This document shows positions 1 through 6,259 of a stretch of 6,337 bases of DNA, one piece after another. The stretch covers positions 1-6,337 of the forward strand of contig CAIWHI010000176.1 of the NCBI GenBank assembly GCA_903912435.1. The letters run 5' to 3'. The first letter of the stretch is position 1. Every line of letters starts with the position of its first letter. The notes beneath the pieces are model-generated. The model ran no database searches. It was not told where the DNA came from and saw only the letters and a list, made by a program, of their open reading frames with translations. A program made the position numbers and the translations under genes. The stretch is from an uncultured Bacteroidota bacterium. Lineage in GTDB: Bacteria; Bacteroidota; Bacteroidia; Chitinophagales; Chitinophagaceae.

Positions 1-233
1 AGGTAGGTATCAAGGCTATGGTAGGGAAAACCTGCCAGGTCAACAGTTGATGCCGATCCATTGGCCCTCTTGGTCAAGGTAATTCCCAATACCCTTGATG
101 CCACATGGGCATCCTCGCCAAAGGTTTCGTAAAAATCACCTACCCTGAATAATAATACTGCATCGGGATACCGGGCTTTGATATCCTTATGCTGTTTCAT
201 AAGGGGAGTTTCTGCGATTTTTGCGGCTGACAT
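1..233 (-). CDS. mutS: DNA mismatch repair protein MutS, N-terminal fragment
   Basis: This is the 5' end of a minus-strand gene; 77 codons plus two bases are present and the rest lies beyond position 1. MutS recognises mismatches and small loops in newly copied DNA and recruits MutL. The visible part is the mismatch-binding domain I. It contains TPLMKQHKDIKARYPDA, then LLFRVGDFYETFGED, then LGITLTKRANG and LAGFPYHSLDTY. The Phe-x-Glu element that wedges into the mismatch is F34-Y-E36, so this is a MutS1-type protein and not MutS2. The start is the ATG at 233-231. The next ATG (200-198, residue 12) would cut into the conserved TPLMKQ segment. No Shine-Dalgarno sequence is seen, which is usual in Bacteroidota. 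A TATCTTTA (246-239) resembling the TAnnTTTG -7 box lies five bases upstream, too close for a normal leader. Identification is by recall of family sequence and is very secure. Confidence 0.95.
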   Translation of the reverse strand, partial: MSAAKIAETPLMKQHKDIKARYPDAVLLFRVGDFYETFGEDAHVASRVLGITLTKRANGSASTVDLAGFPYHSLDTY

Positions 234-295
234 AGCCGTAAAGATAAGGCTTTGGTATTGGGCTCAATATATAATTGAAAATTAGGTTAATACTA

Positions 296-304
296 TGTGG
301 ATAA
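296..304 (-). promoter_or_regulatory. DnaA-box-like 9-mer upstream of mutS
   Basis: The minus strand reads TTATCCACA, an exact match to the classical DnaA box TTATNCACA. It lies 63 bases upstream of the mutS start codon. I saw only this one copy in the intergenic region, so it is not a replication origin by itself. It could be a site where DnaA acts as a transcription factor, or a chance match. For one exact 9-mer on both strands of a region of this length, chance occurrence is well under one in a hundred, but many motifs were considered. Confidence 0.35.
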
Positions 305-450
305 GTGGGGTCTCCAAATCAGATGAATCGTAATTGTTCTTCTTTTATTTGTAGTGTTCTTTAGTCAGTGACCCAATCTTCTTAGCCGATAGCACATTTT
401 TTGCATCAGAGAGGTTGCTGAATTTGACTATTTAGTGAGTACTAGGCATT

Positions 451-490
451 GGCACCCTCTCCTTTTCCGGAGAGGGCCGGGGTGAGGCCA
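451..490. repeat. GC-rich palindromic intergenic repeat
   Basis: A perfect 8-base inverted repeat, CCCTCTCC (455-462) and GGAGAGGG (469-476), encloses a TTTTCC loop. It is followed by CCGGGGTGAGGCC. The element stands out against AT-rich surroundings. From memory, near-identical sequences (CCCTCTCC, short loop, GGAGAGGG, then GGGGTGAGG) recur between genes in many Bacteroidota genomes; this was not checked here. There is no T-tract after the stem on either strand, so it is not a standard intrinsic terminator, although a folding or RNA-stabilising role is possible. Confidence 0.65.
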
Positions 491-639
491 TTTCCCGAAT
501 GATAAGCAATGACCATGTGCTTTTTTCAATTTGGTAATTTTACTTAACCACTATCCTACAATCCCATTCATTTTTACATTTATAATTTCCTAAAGCCAAA
601 CCTATTTAATATCTTCGTAAAGCCTTAGTGGATTTACCT

Positions 640-2307
640 ATGAGAAATGTCTATTTACTTTTATTTTGCCTTTTTTTATATCCTTTCTTCACGAGTGCTC
701 AATCTCCTGTTTGGGGATGGGCCAAAAACTCCAATAGCCCTGGTGGTTTTAGCCATGCAGAAGGTAATAGTATTGCTACAGATACCTGGGGAAACGTGTA
801 CACTACAGGTAGTTATGAAAATCCTATTACTTTCGGGGCAGGACTGATGCCTGAACCTGCCTTTGGTGATTATTTTTTGGTAAAGCACAACAGGGCTGGT
901 GGTATATTATGGAACAGATGGGCATTAGGGACCGGCTTTTCCACCACTGGCAACTCGGTAACCACAGATATCAATGGCAATGTATTAGTGACAGGTAGTT
1001 TTAGCCGGGGCATTGCTGTTTTTGGAACAGATACCCTTAGAACTGATAGCACTGGCGGCATGTTTCTGGTTAAATATGATACTGCCGGTAATGTATTATG
1101 GGCAAGGAGTGGGATAGGTAGTTGTTTGGGCCATTCGGTTACAACAGATGGTGCAGGTAATATTTATATAGCTGGTGGCTTTTACAGTACCGTAGCAACT
1201 TTTAGTGGTATTACCTTGTATAATGATAGCATTAGCGGCTATTATAATCAGTTTTTCATCAAGTATAGTCCTACAGGCAATATTATTTGGTGTAGGTCAA
1301 ACAGTGCCGGGGTATCAGGGGCTTTCACCCGCTTATCGGCTACAGAACCGGGCTATATTTATTTGCTGGGAACATTTAGTAGTTCAAGATTTACAATTGG
1401 TGGTGCCACCCTATATAATTATTCATCCACAAGCCCCCTAACAGATATATACCTTGCCAGGTACGATACAGCCGGCAACCTCATTTGGGCACGCAGCGCA
1501 GGTGGCAATAATTATGATAACATCACAGGTGTAGCTTCCGACCAATATGGCAATGCCTATATCTCTGGTAATTTCACCAGCGATTCTATTCAGTTTGGCA
1601 CTAATACTTTGAGACTGGATACCAGTGGAGTGTATACGAGTAAAATGTATCTGGTAAAATATGATTCATCCGGCAATGCAGTTTGGGCTCGTAGTGATCA
1701 TGCCACCTACATGAGTAATGCCAAATCGGTGGCATTAAATGTAACTGACGAACCATGTATTTCAGGCTATTTCTACTCTACAAATATCATTTTTGGTACG
1801 GATACATTTTACGCTAATGGAAATTTTGTTGTTCAGTACGATACAGCCGGAACTGTACAATGGGCAAAAGGCTTTGGCGACCATAACAGTGAAGTATATG
1901 CTATAACCCGGGATGGAGCCAATAATCTATTGCTTACCGGTTACCAAATAGGCAATCTGGTAATAGGTAATGATACCCTATTTGGCAGTACGGGTGGGGT
2001 AGAGGATGTTTTTGTAGCAAAACTGGTATGGTTAACGGAAGACGTAAAACTCACCACCACTACCATAAACCCCCTCAAAGCCTACCCCGTCCCAACAAAT
2101 GGCATTCTTAATATTTCGCTGGGCGAAGGAAACTTCATCGCACTGAATATGTATGATGCCACAGGCAAAAAAGTGTATTCTAATACCCTAGACCCCAAAA
2201 CCAATGAATTTCAATTAAACACCGCCCGATTTGCCGATGGGGTTTATATCATACATGCCTTAAGAAATGATGGGGTAAATTACCAAAAGGTGGTGATACA
2301 GCACTGA
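640..2307 (+). CDS. Secreted SBBP-repeat beta-propeller protein with T9SS sorting domain (copy 1)
   Basis: The product is 555 residues. Residues 1-20 are a signal peptide (basic Arg2, hydrophobic core, cleavage likely at TSA|QS). Residues 25-467 contain seven repeats of about 58-66 residues, starting near 44, 106, 166, 231, 297, 363 and 421. A typical unit reads VTTDxxGNVYxTGxF, then FGTDTL, then FLVKYDTAGNVLWARS, the SBBP type (PF06739-like). Seven units suggest a seven-bladed propeller. About residues 478-555 form a type A T9SS sorting domain: YPVPTNGILNI, DATGKKVY, FADGVYII, YQKVVIQH. The protein should therefore cross the inner membrane by Sec and the outer membrane by T9SS. No catalytic residues are recognised; binding or adhesion is the likely role, which is inference. 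I chose the ATG at 640 over an in-frame GTG at 628 because it puts Met-Arg directly before the hydrophobic core and aligns with the paralogue downstream. Confidence 0.92.
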   Translation: MRNVYLLLFCLFLYPFFTSAQSPVWGWAKNSNSPGGFSHAEGNSIATDTWGNVYTTGSYENPITFGAGLMPEPAFGDYFLVKHNRAGGILWNRWALGTGFSTTGNSVTTDINGNVLVTGSFSRGIAVFGTDTLRTDSTGGMFLVKYDTAGNVLWARSGIGSCLGHSVTTDGAGNIYIAGGFYSTVATFSGITLYNDSISGYYNQFFIKYSPTGNIIWCRSNSAGVSGAFTRLSATEPGYIYLLGTFSSSRFTIGGATLYNYSSTSPLTDIYLARYDTAGNLIWARSAGGNNYDNITGVASDQYGNAYISGNFTSDSIQFGTNTLRLDTSGVYTSKMYLVKYDSSGNAVWARSDHATYMSNAKSVALNVTDEPCISGYFYSTNIIFGTDTFYANGNFVVQYDTAGTVQWAKGFGDHNSEVYAITRDGANNLLLTGYQIGNLVIGNDTLFGSTGGVEDVFVAKLVWLTEDVKLTTTTINPLKAYPVPTNGILNISLGEGNFIALNMYDATGKKVYSNTLDPKTNEFQLNTARFADGVYIIHALRNDGVNYQKVVIQH

Positions 2308-2333
2308 TAATTTTTACTAAAATCTTGATAAAT

Positions 2334-4010
2334 ATGAGAAAGATATCACTTATAGCCGCAATATTACTAATTGCTTTTGCCAAAAAATCAGCTGCCCAGG
2401 CCCCAACATGGGGTTGGGCCAGAAATTCAAATTGCCCCGGTACTTTTAGCCATGCTTTTGGCTATGGTATAGCTACCGACACCTGGGGAAATGTGTACAC
2501 TACAGGGTATTATGAAAACCCCATTACTTTCGGAGCCGGACTTATACCCGAGCCTGCCTTTGCCGATTATTTTCTGGTAAAGCACAACAGAGCCGGTGGA
2601 GTAGTATGGAATAGATGGGCTACTGGGATTGGCGATGCGGCTAATGGTATGGGTGTTGCTACTGATATTAGTGGTAATGTGCTGGTAGTGGGCACCTTTA
2701 CCAATAGTATTGCCGTTTTTGGTACTGATACTGTAAGAAATGATAGCACTAATGGCGGCATGTTTTTGGTGAAATACGATACATCAGGCCACGTACTATG
2801 GGCAAGAGGAGGTATAGGAAATTGTCCGGGGTATGCAGTTACTACCGATGGGGCAGGTAATATTTATGTGGCTGGTGGTTTTACGAGTAGTTTGGCTCGT
2901 TTTGGGGGTATTACCTTGTATAATGATACCACAGGCGGGTTTTACAACCAGTATCTGGTAAAGTATAGTGCCTCTGGTAATATAATTTGGGCAAGGTCTA
3001 ACAGTGCAGGTGAGTCTGGTTATTATTGTAGTATATCGGCTGATGATCACGGACATATCTACTTGTCGGGTACCTATCGTAGTTCACGGTTTACAATTGG
3101 TGGTACTACGCTTATTAATTATTCACCTACGGGCAGGTTGGAGGATGTATACTTGGCCAGGTACGATACCGCTGGCACTTTATTATGGGCACGTAGTGCA
3201 GGTGGTAATAAAAATGATGAACAGTCTAAAGTGGTAGCCGACCAATATGGCAATGCGTATATAATTGGTTCTTTCACCAGCGATTCTATACAGTTTGGTA
3301 CAACCACTCTTGCCTTAGATACGTTCGGGACTCCAACTGGCAAATTGTTTTTGACTAAATATGACTCACTGGGTAATGTGACCTGGGCTGTAAGTGCACA
3401 TGCTTATAGTAGTACTGCCGCATCTGTAGTATTAAATGTAACTGGAGAACCTTGTATAGCCGGTTATTTCCTGTCTGATCAAATAATTTTTGGGGCCGAC
3501 ACCTTTTTTCATTCCGGGAATTTCCTTGTGCAATATGATATCTATGGCAGTGTAGGCTGGGCAAAAGTCTTTGATAACACAGGTTGCTATATCCAGGCGA
3601 TGGCCTGTGATGGGGCTAATCATCTTTTACTTACGGGCTACCAACACGGCACCATTATTTTAGGCCGAGATACCCTATTAGGCAGTACGGGTGGTGTATA
3701 TGATGTATTTGTTGCAAAATTGGGTTGGCTAGCTGAAGGGGTAGCCTTGCCCACGACCACAGTGTCACCCATCAAAGCCTACCCCGTCCCCACCAATGAC
3801 ATCCTCAATATCTCCCTGGGCCAAGGAAACTTCACGGCCCTCAATATATATGATGCCAATGGCAAAAAAGTATATTCAAAAACACTAGACTCAAAAATCA
3901 AATCCAGCGAATTTCAACTAAATACAGCAGGTTTCGCCGATGGAGTTTACATCATACATGCCCTTAGGAATGATGGGGTAAATTACCAGAAGGTGGTGAT
4001 ACAGCATTGA
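2334..4010 (+). CDS. Secreted SBBP-repeat beta-propeller protein with T9SS sorting domain (copy 2)
   Basis: The product is 558 residues and is a close paralogue of the gene just upstream; about three quarters of the first 100 mature residues are identical by eye. The signal peptide is residues 1-21 (MRK, then hydrophobic, cleavage near KSAA|QAP). The seven SBBP-type units start near residues 45, 107, 168, 233, 299, 364 and 422. The T9SS type A domain spans about 480-558 (YPVPTNDILNI, DANGKKVY, FADGVYII, YQKVVIQH). The ATG at 2334 is preferred to an in-frame TTG at 2325 because it gives the same Met-Arg start as copy 1. Only 26 bases separate it from the preceding stop, so co-transcription is likely. 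Relative to copy 1 it has single-residue indels in the signal peptide, near residue 140 and before unit 6, and two extra residues in the sorting domain (KIKSS). Its ligand is unknown. Confidence 0.92.
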   Translation: MRKISLIAAILLIAFAKKSAAQAPTWGWARNSNCPGTFSHAFGYGIATDTWGNVYTTGYYENPITFGAGLIPEPAFADYFLVKHNRAGGVVWNRWATGIGDAANGMGVATDISGNVLVVGTFTNSIAVFGTDTVRNDSTNGGMFLVKYDTSGHVLWARGGIGNCPGYAVTTDGAGNIYVAGGFTSSLARFGGITLYNDTTGGFYNQYLVKYSASGNIIWARSNSAGESGYYCSISADDHGHIYLSGTYRSSRFTIGGTTLINYSPTGRLEDVYLARYDTAGTLLWARSAGGNKNDEQSKVVADQYGNAYIIGSFTSDSIQFGTTTLALDTFGTPTGKLFLTKYDSLGNVTWAVSAHAYSSTAASVVLNVTGEPCIAGYFLSDQIIFGADTFFHSGNFLVQYDIYGSVGWAKVFDNTGCYIQAMACDGANHLLLTGYQHGTIILGRDTLLGSTGGVYDVFVAKLGWLAEGVALPTTTVSPIKAYPVPTNDILNISLGQGNFTALNIYDANGKKVYSKTLDSKIKSSEFQLNTAGFADGVYIIHALRNDGVNYQKVVIQH

Positions 4011-4033
4011 TGCATAAATTGCCCTGCATTTTT
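4010..4033 (+). terminator. Weak possible intrinsic terminator after the second propeller gene
   Basis: ATGCA (4010-4014) can pair with TGCAT (4025-4029) around a ten-base loop, and the stem runs into a short T-tract (4029-4033). The stem is only five pairs with two G-C pairs, and its first base is the last base of the stop codon. It is therefore a weak candidate, listed because of its position at the end of the propeller pair. Confidence 0.22.
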
Positions 4034-4095
4034 ACTGTTTACTTCAACTAAACTCTTAATAAATGAAATTTGGCTTAATAATCTTGAAGTGGCAA

Positions 4096-4145
4096 TTCCC
4101 CCTTGGAGCTTGGGCTTTGTGCGGTAGGGAAAGGGGTTAGGGGGA
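4096..4145. repeat. Second GC-rich intergenic repeat-like segment
   Basis: TCCCCC (4097-4102) and GGGGGA (4140-4145) form the outer arms. CCCCTT (4099-4104) and AAGGGG (4131-4136) form an alternative pairing around a loop of about 26 bases. The GGGGTTAGGGGG half (4133-4144) resembles, from memory, a second class of intergenic repeat often seen in Bacteroidota next to the CCCTCTCC type found at 455-476. The middle (4105-4130) looks unlike the compact form, so this may be a decayed or extended copy. It lies between the propeller pair and the peptidase gene. Confidence 0.45.
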
Positions 4146-4187
4146 TATATATTTATTGCTTAGAATTGTTTGTTGTATATTATAATT

Positions 4188-5480
4188 ATGTCAAAGCGAA
4201 TCCCTCTATTAACGTGCCTGATTTTATTTTTTGCCTTTTGCTCTTCTGCACAAGATGACTCAAACTATATAAAGCAATTCATAAAGGAGAAAGTAAATAT
4301 ACTGGCAGGTGATGCCATGATGGGTAGAGGATATGTATACAATGGCAGGGGGGTAGCGGCTGAATGGCTTAAGAAAAACTTTACAGAAATGGGCCTTAAA
4401 CCCGTTGATGGTAATGGTGGTTTTGCACAGCAATACACCTTCCCCATCAATACCTTCCCCGGTAAGATGAAGCTGGAAATAGACAATACCATCTTGAAAC
4501 CCGGTGCCGATTTTATAATTGATGCCTCCTCTGCGCCCTACCATGTAGCAGGGTTGAAATTGAAGGTTGTAGATATGAGTAAAATCAATACCCCGGCCCA
4601 ACTAAAACATACCCTTAAAAAACTCAAACACAAAAAAGCCTGGATTATTGAAAATACCGATACCCTGTGCAAAAAACTAAAAACTAGGCCTGAACAAATA
4701 GCCACCCTGCTTCATAAAGGCTGCTACATTATCCCCACCAAAAACAAACTAACCTGGACAGTAGAAGGTTATCAAAATGAGTCAACAGTATTTTACGTAA
4801 AACAGGATGCCCTCCCAGCAAATCCTACTAAAGTTAGCCTGGATATAGATGCTGAACTACTCCCCACAACCCAAAATGAAAACCTGATAGCAACAATACC
4901 AGGAGAAGTAAAGGACACCTTTATTGCCTTTACCGGCCACTACGACCACCTGGGTATGATGGGTGGGCATTCGGCTATATTCCCCGGTGCAAGCGATAAT
5001 GCTAGTGGAATGTCAATGTTGCTCTACCTGGCCTCCTACTTTATTATGCACCCACAGCATTACAGCATATTGTTCTTAGCCTTAAGTGGTGAGGAGGCTG
5101 GTCTACTGGGGTCTGAATACTACATCCACCACCAGATAGTGCCGGTAGGGAAAATCAAGTTCCTTACCAATATCGACATTATGGGCGATGCAAGCGATGG
5201 TATCACAGTAGTTAATGCTACAGAATACAAACAGCAATTTGGCCTGATGCAGCAAATTAACGACCTAAACCATTACCTGCCCATAATAAAGCAAAGGGGC
5301 AAGGCCCACAATAGCGACCACTGGCACTTCACCGAAGCCGGGGTGCCCTCCTTCTTCATCTACTCCAACGGTGGCAAAGGCTATTACCACGATATCTACG
5401 ATAAGCCCGCCGAACTCACCCTCAACCATGTAGCTGGTGTTGCGCAATTATTGATAGATTTTGTGGGGGAGGTGAAGTGA
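4188..5480 (+). CDS. Secreted M28-family zinc metallopeptidase (probable aminopeptidase)
   Basis: The product is 430 residues. Residues 1-21 are a signal peptide (MSKR, hydrophobic core, cleavage likely at CSSA|QDD). The Cys at 18 is not in a lipobox, so it is probably not a lipoprotein. Residues about 240-430 form the peptidase domain with all expected M28 residues: His251 and Asp253 in TGHYDH, bridging Asp270 in GASDNASG, catalytic base Glu302 and ligand Glu303 in SGEEAGLLGS, Asp330 in NIDIMGD, and His401 in YYHDIYD. SDH (376-378) is also typical. Residues 22-239 hold the usual N-terminal part and a poorly conserved insert that may be a degenerate protease-associated domain. The family mostly removes N-terminal amino acids from peptides; the exact substrate cannot be told. 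There is no T9SS tail, so periplasmic location is likely. The ATG at 4188 is chosen over TTG at 4170, which would add six residues ahead of the signal peptide. Confidence 0.94.
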   Translation: MSKRIPLLTCLILFFAFCSSAQDDSNYIKQFIKEKVNILAGDAMMGRGYVYNGRGVAAEWLKKNFTEMGLKPVDGNGGFAQQYTFPINTFPGKMKLEIDNTILKPGADFIIDASSAPYHVAGLKLKVVDMSKINTPAQLKHTLKKLKHKKAWIIENTDTLCKKLKTRPEQIATLLHKGCYIIPTKNKLTWTVEGYQNESTVFYVKQDALPANPTKVSLDIDAELLPTTQNENLIATIPGEVKDTFIAFTGHYDHLGMMGGHSAIFPGASDNASGMSMLLYLASYFIMHPQHYSILFLALSGEEAGLLGSEYYIHHQIVPVGKIKFLTNIDIMGDASDGITVVNATEYKQQFGLMQQINDLNHYLPIIKQRGKAHNSDHWHFTEAGVPSFFIYSNGGKGYYHDIYDKPAELTLNHVAGVAQLLIDFVGEVK

Positions 5481-5487
5481 GGGGGGC

Positions 5488-5886
5488 TTATTGATTCAAA
5501 GTCAATAAATGCTCAATCGATTTAATGAGTTTTTGAGCAGGTAGTATTAGTTCTTTTACTTCGGCTTCATTGAAGGATATGAGGTCTTCATAATCAGATT
5601 TTTGTCTTTTTTCAAAGATATATGTATAGAATTCACCTGAAGCAATATCAATTTTACCTGTTAACACAAAATGCAGACCAAACATTTGTTTTACACCTGC
5701 ATGCTTTTTCGCTTTTATTTCATTTTGTATCAATAATGCACTTACAGCATAAAAACATGCATAATATAGTCGGTTAACAGCTGTATAGAAAAGTTTATTT
5801 TCAACTAAAAATTCAACTTCTTTTAAAGTCTCCTTAGCCCGTGTCATTCGGTATTTAACGTAATCTACATTTTCCTGCTGATTCAT
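5488..5886 (-). CDS. HEPN domain protein of a HEPN/MNT pair (UPF0332-like)
   Basis: The product is 132 residues, mostly helical, with the pattern of the PF05168/UPF0332 HEPN group: NRLYYACFYAVSALL (38-52), KKHAGVKQMFGLHFVLTGKI (60-79), then FEKRQKSDYEDL (91-102) and a final amphipathic helix. HEPN proteins paired with MNT proteins act as RNase toxins in characterised systems. Here I do not find the RX4-6H catalytic motif. The nearest segment is R94-Q-K-S-D98-Y99, with Asp and Tyr but no His. This R-x3-D-Y form is, from memory, usual in this subgroup, so RNase activity should not be assumed. The start codon overlaps the upstream nucleotidyltransferase stop as ATGA (5886-5883), so translation is probably coupled. 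The gene ends seven bases from the convergent peptidase gene, with no visible terminator between them. Confidence 0.9.
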   Translation of the reverse strand: MNQQENVDYVKYRMTRAKETLKEVEFLVENKLFYTAVNRLYYACFYAVSALLIQNEIKAKKHAGVKQMFGLHFVLTGKIDIASGEFYTYIFEKRQKSDYEDLISFNEAEVKELILPAQKLIKSIEHLLTLNQ

Positions 5887-6200
5887 AACAATACACCCTC
5901 ATTGTTTACATTTTCATAAAAAGGTGTAACCATATGTTTGTTTTCCCAGCTATCCTTTGTGTAAATCAAAGGACTAATAGAAATCCCAAATTGTAGTTCT
6001 ACAAGAAATAAAGAATAGGTAATCTTCGATTGTTCTGTGTAGGATAATTGTTCTTTATCCACTAAAATTAATAAATCAATATCTGACTCTTCTGTTTGCT
6101 CCCCTCTGGCATAGGAACCAAATAAAATCAACATGGCATCCGGTGCTGTAGTTTTTACCGAATTTCTGATTTGGTCGAAAATATTTTCCTTGAGAAGCAT
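5883..6200 (-). CDS. MNT-type nucleotidyltransferase of a HEPN/MNT pair
   Basis: The product is 105 residues, the usual size for a minimal nucleotidyltransferase. The active-site signature GSX10DXD is exact: G28-S29, ten residues, then D40-I-D42, within LFGSYARGEQTEESDIDLLI. These residues bind nucleotide and metal. The third carboxylate found in some relatives is not evident; the likely strand reads GISISPLIY (72-80). In the Shewanella SO_3165/SO_3166 system the MNT antitoxin transfers AMP units onto a Tyr of the HEPN toxin, and the same role is inferred here. The gene is first in the pair and overlaps the HEPN gene by four bases. The ATG at 6200 leaves the normal 27 residues before the GS motif. 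The module is AT-rich: 56 G/C in three 60-base samples (31%) against about 43-55% in samples of neighbouring genes. Confidence 0.92.
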   Translation of the reverse strand: MLLKENIFDQIRNSVKTTAPDAMLILFGSYARGEQTEESDIDLLILVDKEQLSYTEQSKITYSLFLVELQFGISISPLIYTKDSWENKHMVTPFYENVNNEGVLL

Positions 6201-6204
6201 AATA

Positions 6205-6238
6205 CAAATATACTAAAATTGTGTGATAATCATTGTGT
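6205..6238 (-). promoter_or_regulatory. Candidate promoter and operator of the MNT-HEPN operon
   Basis: The minus strand carries TATATTTG (6212-6205), an exact match to the Bacteroidota -7 consensus TAnnTTTG, four bases before the MNT start codon. Upstream lie two direct copies of ACACAAT (6238-6232 and 6224-6218), 14 bases apart, where a -33 element would be; no TTTG -33 box is seen. The spacing implies a transcript with almost no leader. The repeated heptamer over a promoter suits an operator for self-regulation, as is common in toxin-antitoxin operons, but this rests on position alone. Confidence 0.35.
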
Positions 6239-6259
6239 TTGTTACGCTCCTAATTCAGT

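Larger units (their letters stand above)
234..639. other. Non-coding region between divergent mutS and the first propeller gene
   Basis: This stretch of about 400 bases separates two divergent genes and should hold both promoters. It is AT-rich (17 G/C in the 60 bases 541-600, counted by eye). I found no convincing gene in it. It contains a DnaA-box-like 9-mer near mutS and a GC-rich palindromic repeat, listed separately. TATCTTCG at 610-617 has one mismatch to the Bacteroidota -7 box TAnnTTTG and lies 22 bases before the ATG at 640. It could serve the first propeller gene, but no TTTG -33 element stands at the right distance, so this is a weak suggestion. Confidence 0.6.
640..4010 (+). repeat. 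Tandem gene duplication of about 1.7 kb
   Basis: The two propeller genes form a direct tandem repeat with an offset of 1694 bases at the start codons, 1700 in unit 5 (1540 matches 3240) and 1703 at the stop codons. The offset changes only by whole codons, so both copies remain in frame. DNA similarity is uneven. The final 39 coding bases differ at two positions, both synonymous, and the start of unit 5 is nearly identical, while the segments leading into each blade are strongly diverged. Both copies are intact, so they have been kept under selection since duplication. Confidence 0.85.

Noticed and set aside
239..267. TTG (267-265) and TATCTTTA (246-239) as a full mutS promoter
   Set aside because: The 18-base spacing is plausible, but the -7 box would place the transcription start at the ATG itself, and the match is imperfect. 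It is mentioned only in the mutS entry.
455..476. The CCCTCTCC/GGAGAGGG hairpin as a Rho-independent terminator
   Set aside because: No T-tract follows the stem on either strand, and it sits between two divergent genes where no transcript should end.
628..639. GTG at 628 as the start of the first propeller gene
   Set aside because: It adds Met-Asp-Leu-Pro ahead of the signal peptide. The ATG at 640 gives a normal signal peptide and aligns with the paralogue's ATG at 2334.
640..4010. The repeated gene structure as a phase-variable or invertible locus
   Set aside because: The copies are in direct orientation, with no inverted repeats at the ends and no recombinase in the window. Simple tandem duplication explains them.
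4170..4187. TTG at 4170 as the start of the M28 peptidase gene
   Set aside because: It only adds six residues (MLYIII) before MSKR, which is a typical signal-peptide start with positive charges first.
4260..4601. A 113-codon minus-strand open frame inside the peptidase gene
   Set aside because: It lies opposite a well-supported coding region with no recognisable domain; it is a shadow of the plus-strand gene. The same holds for the other short frames opposite or inside the propeller genes.
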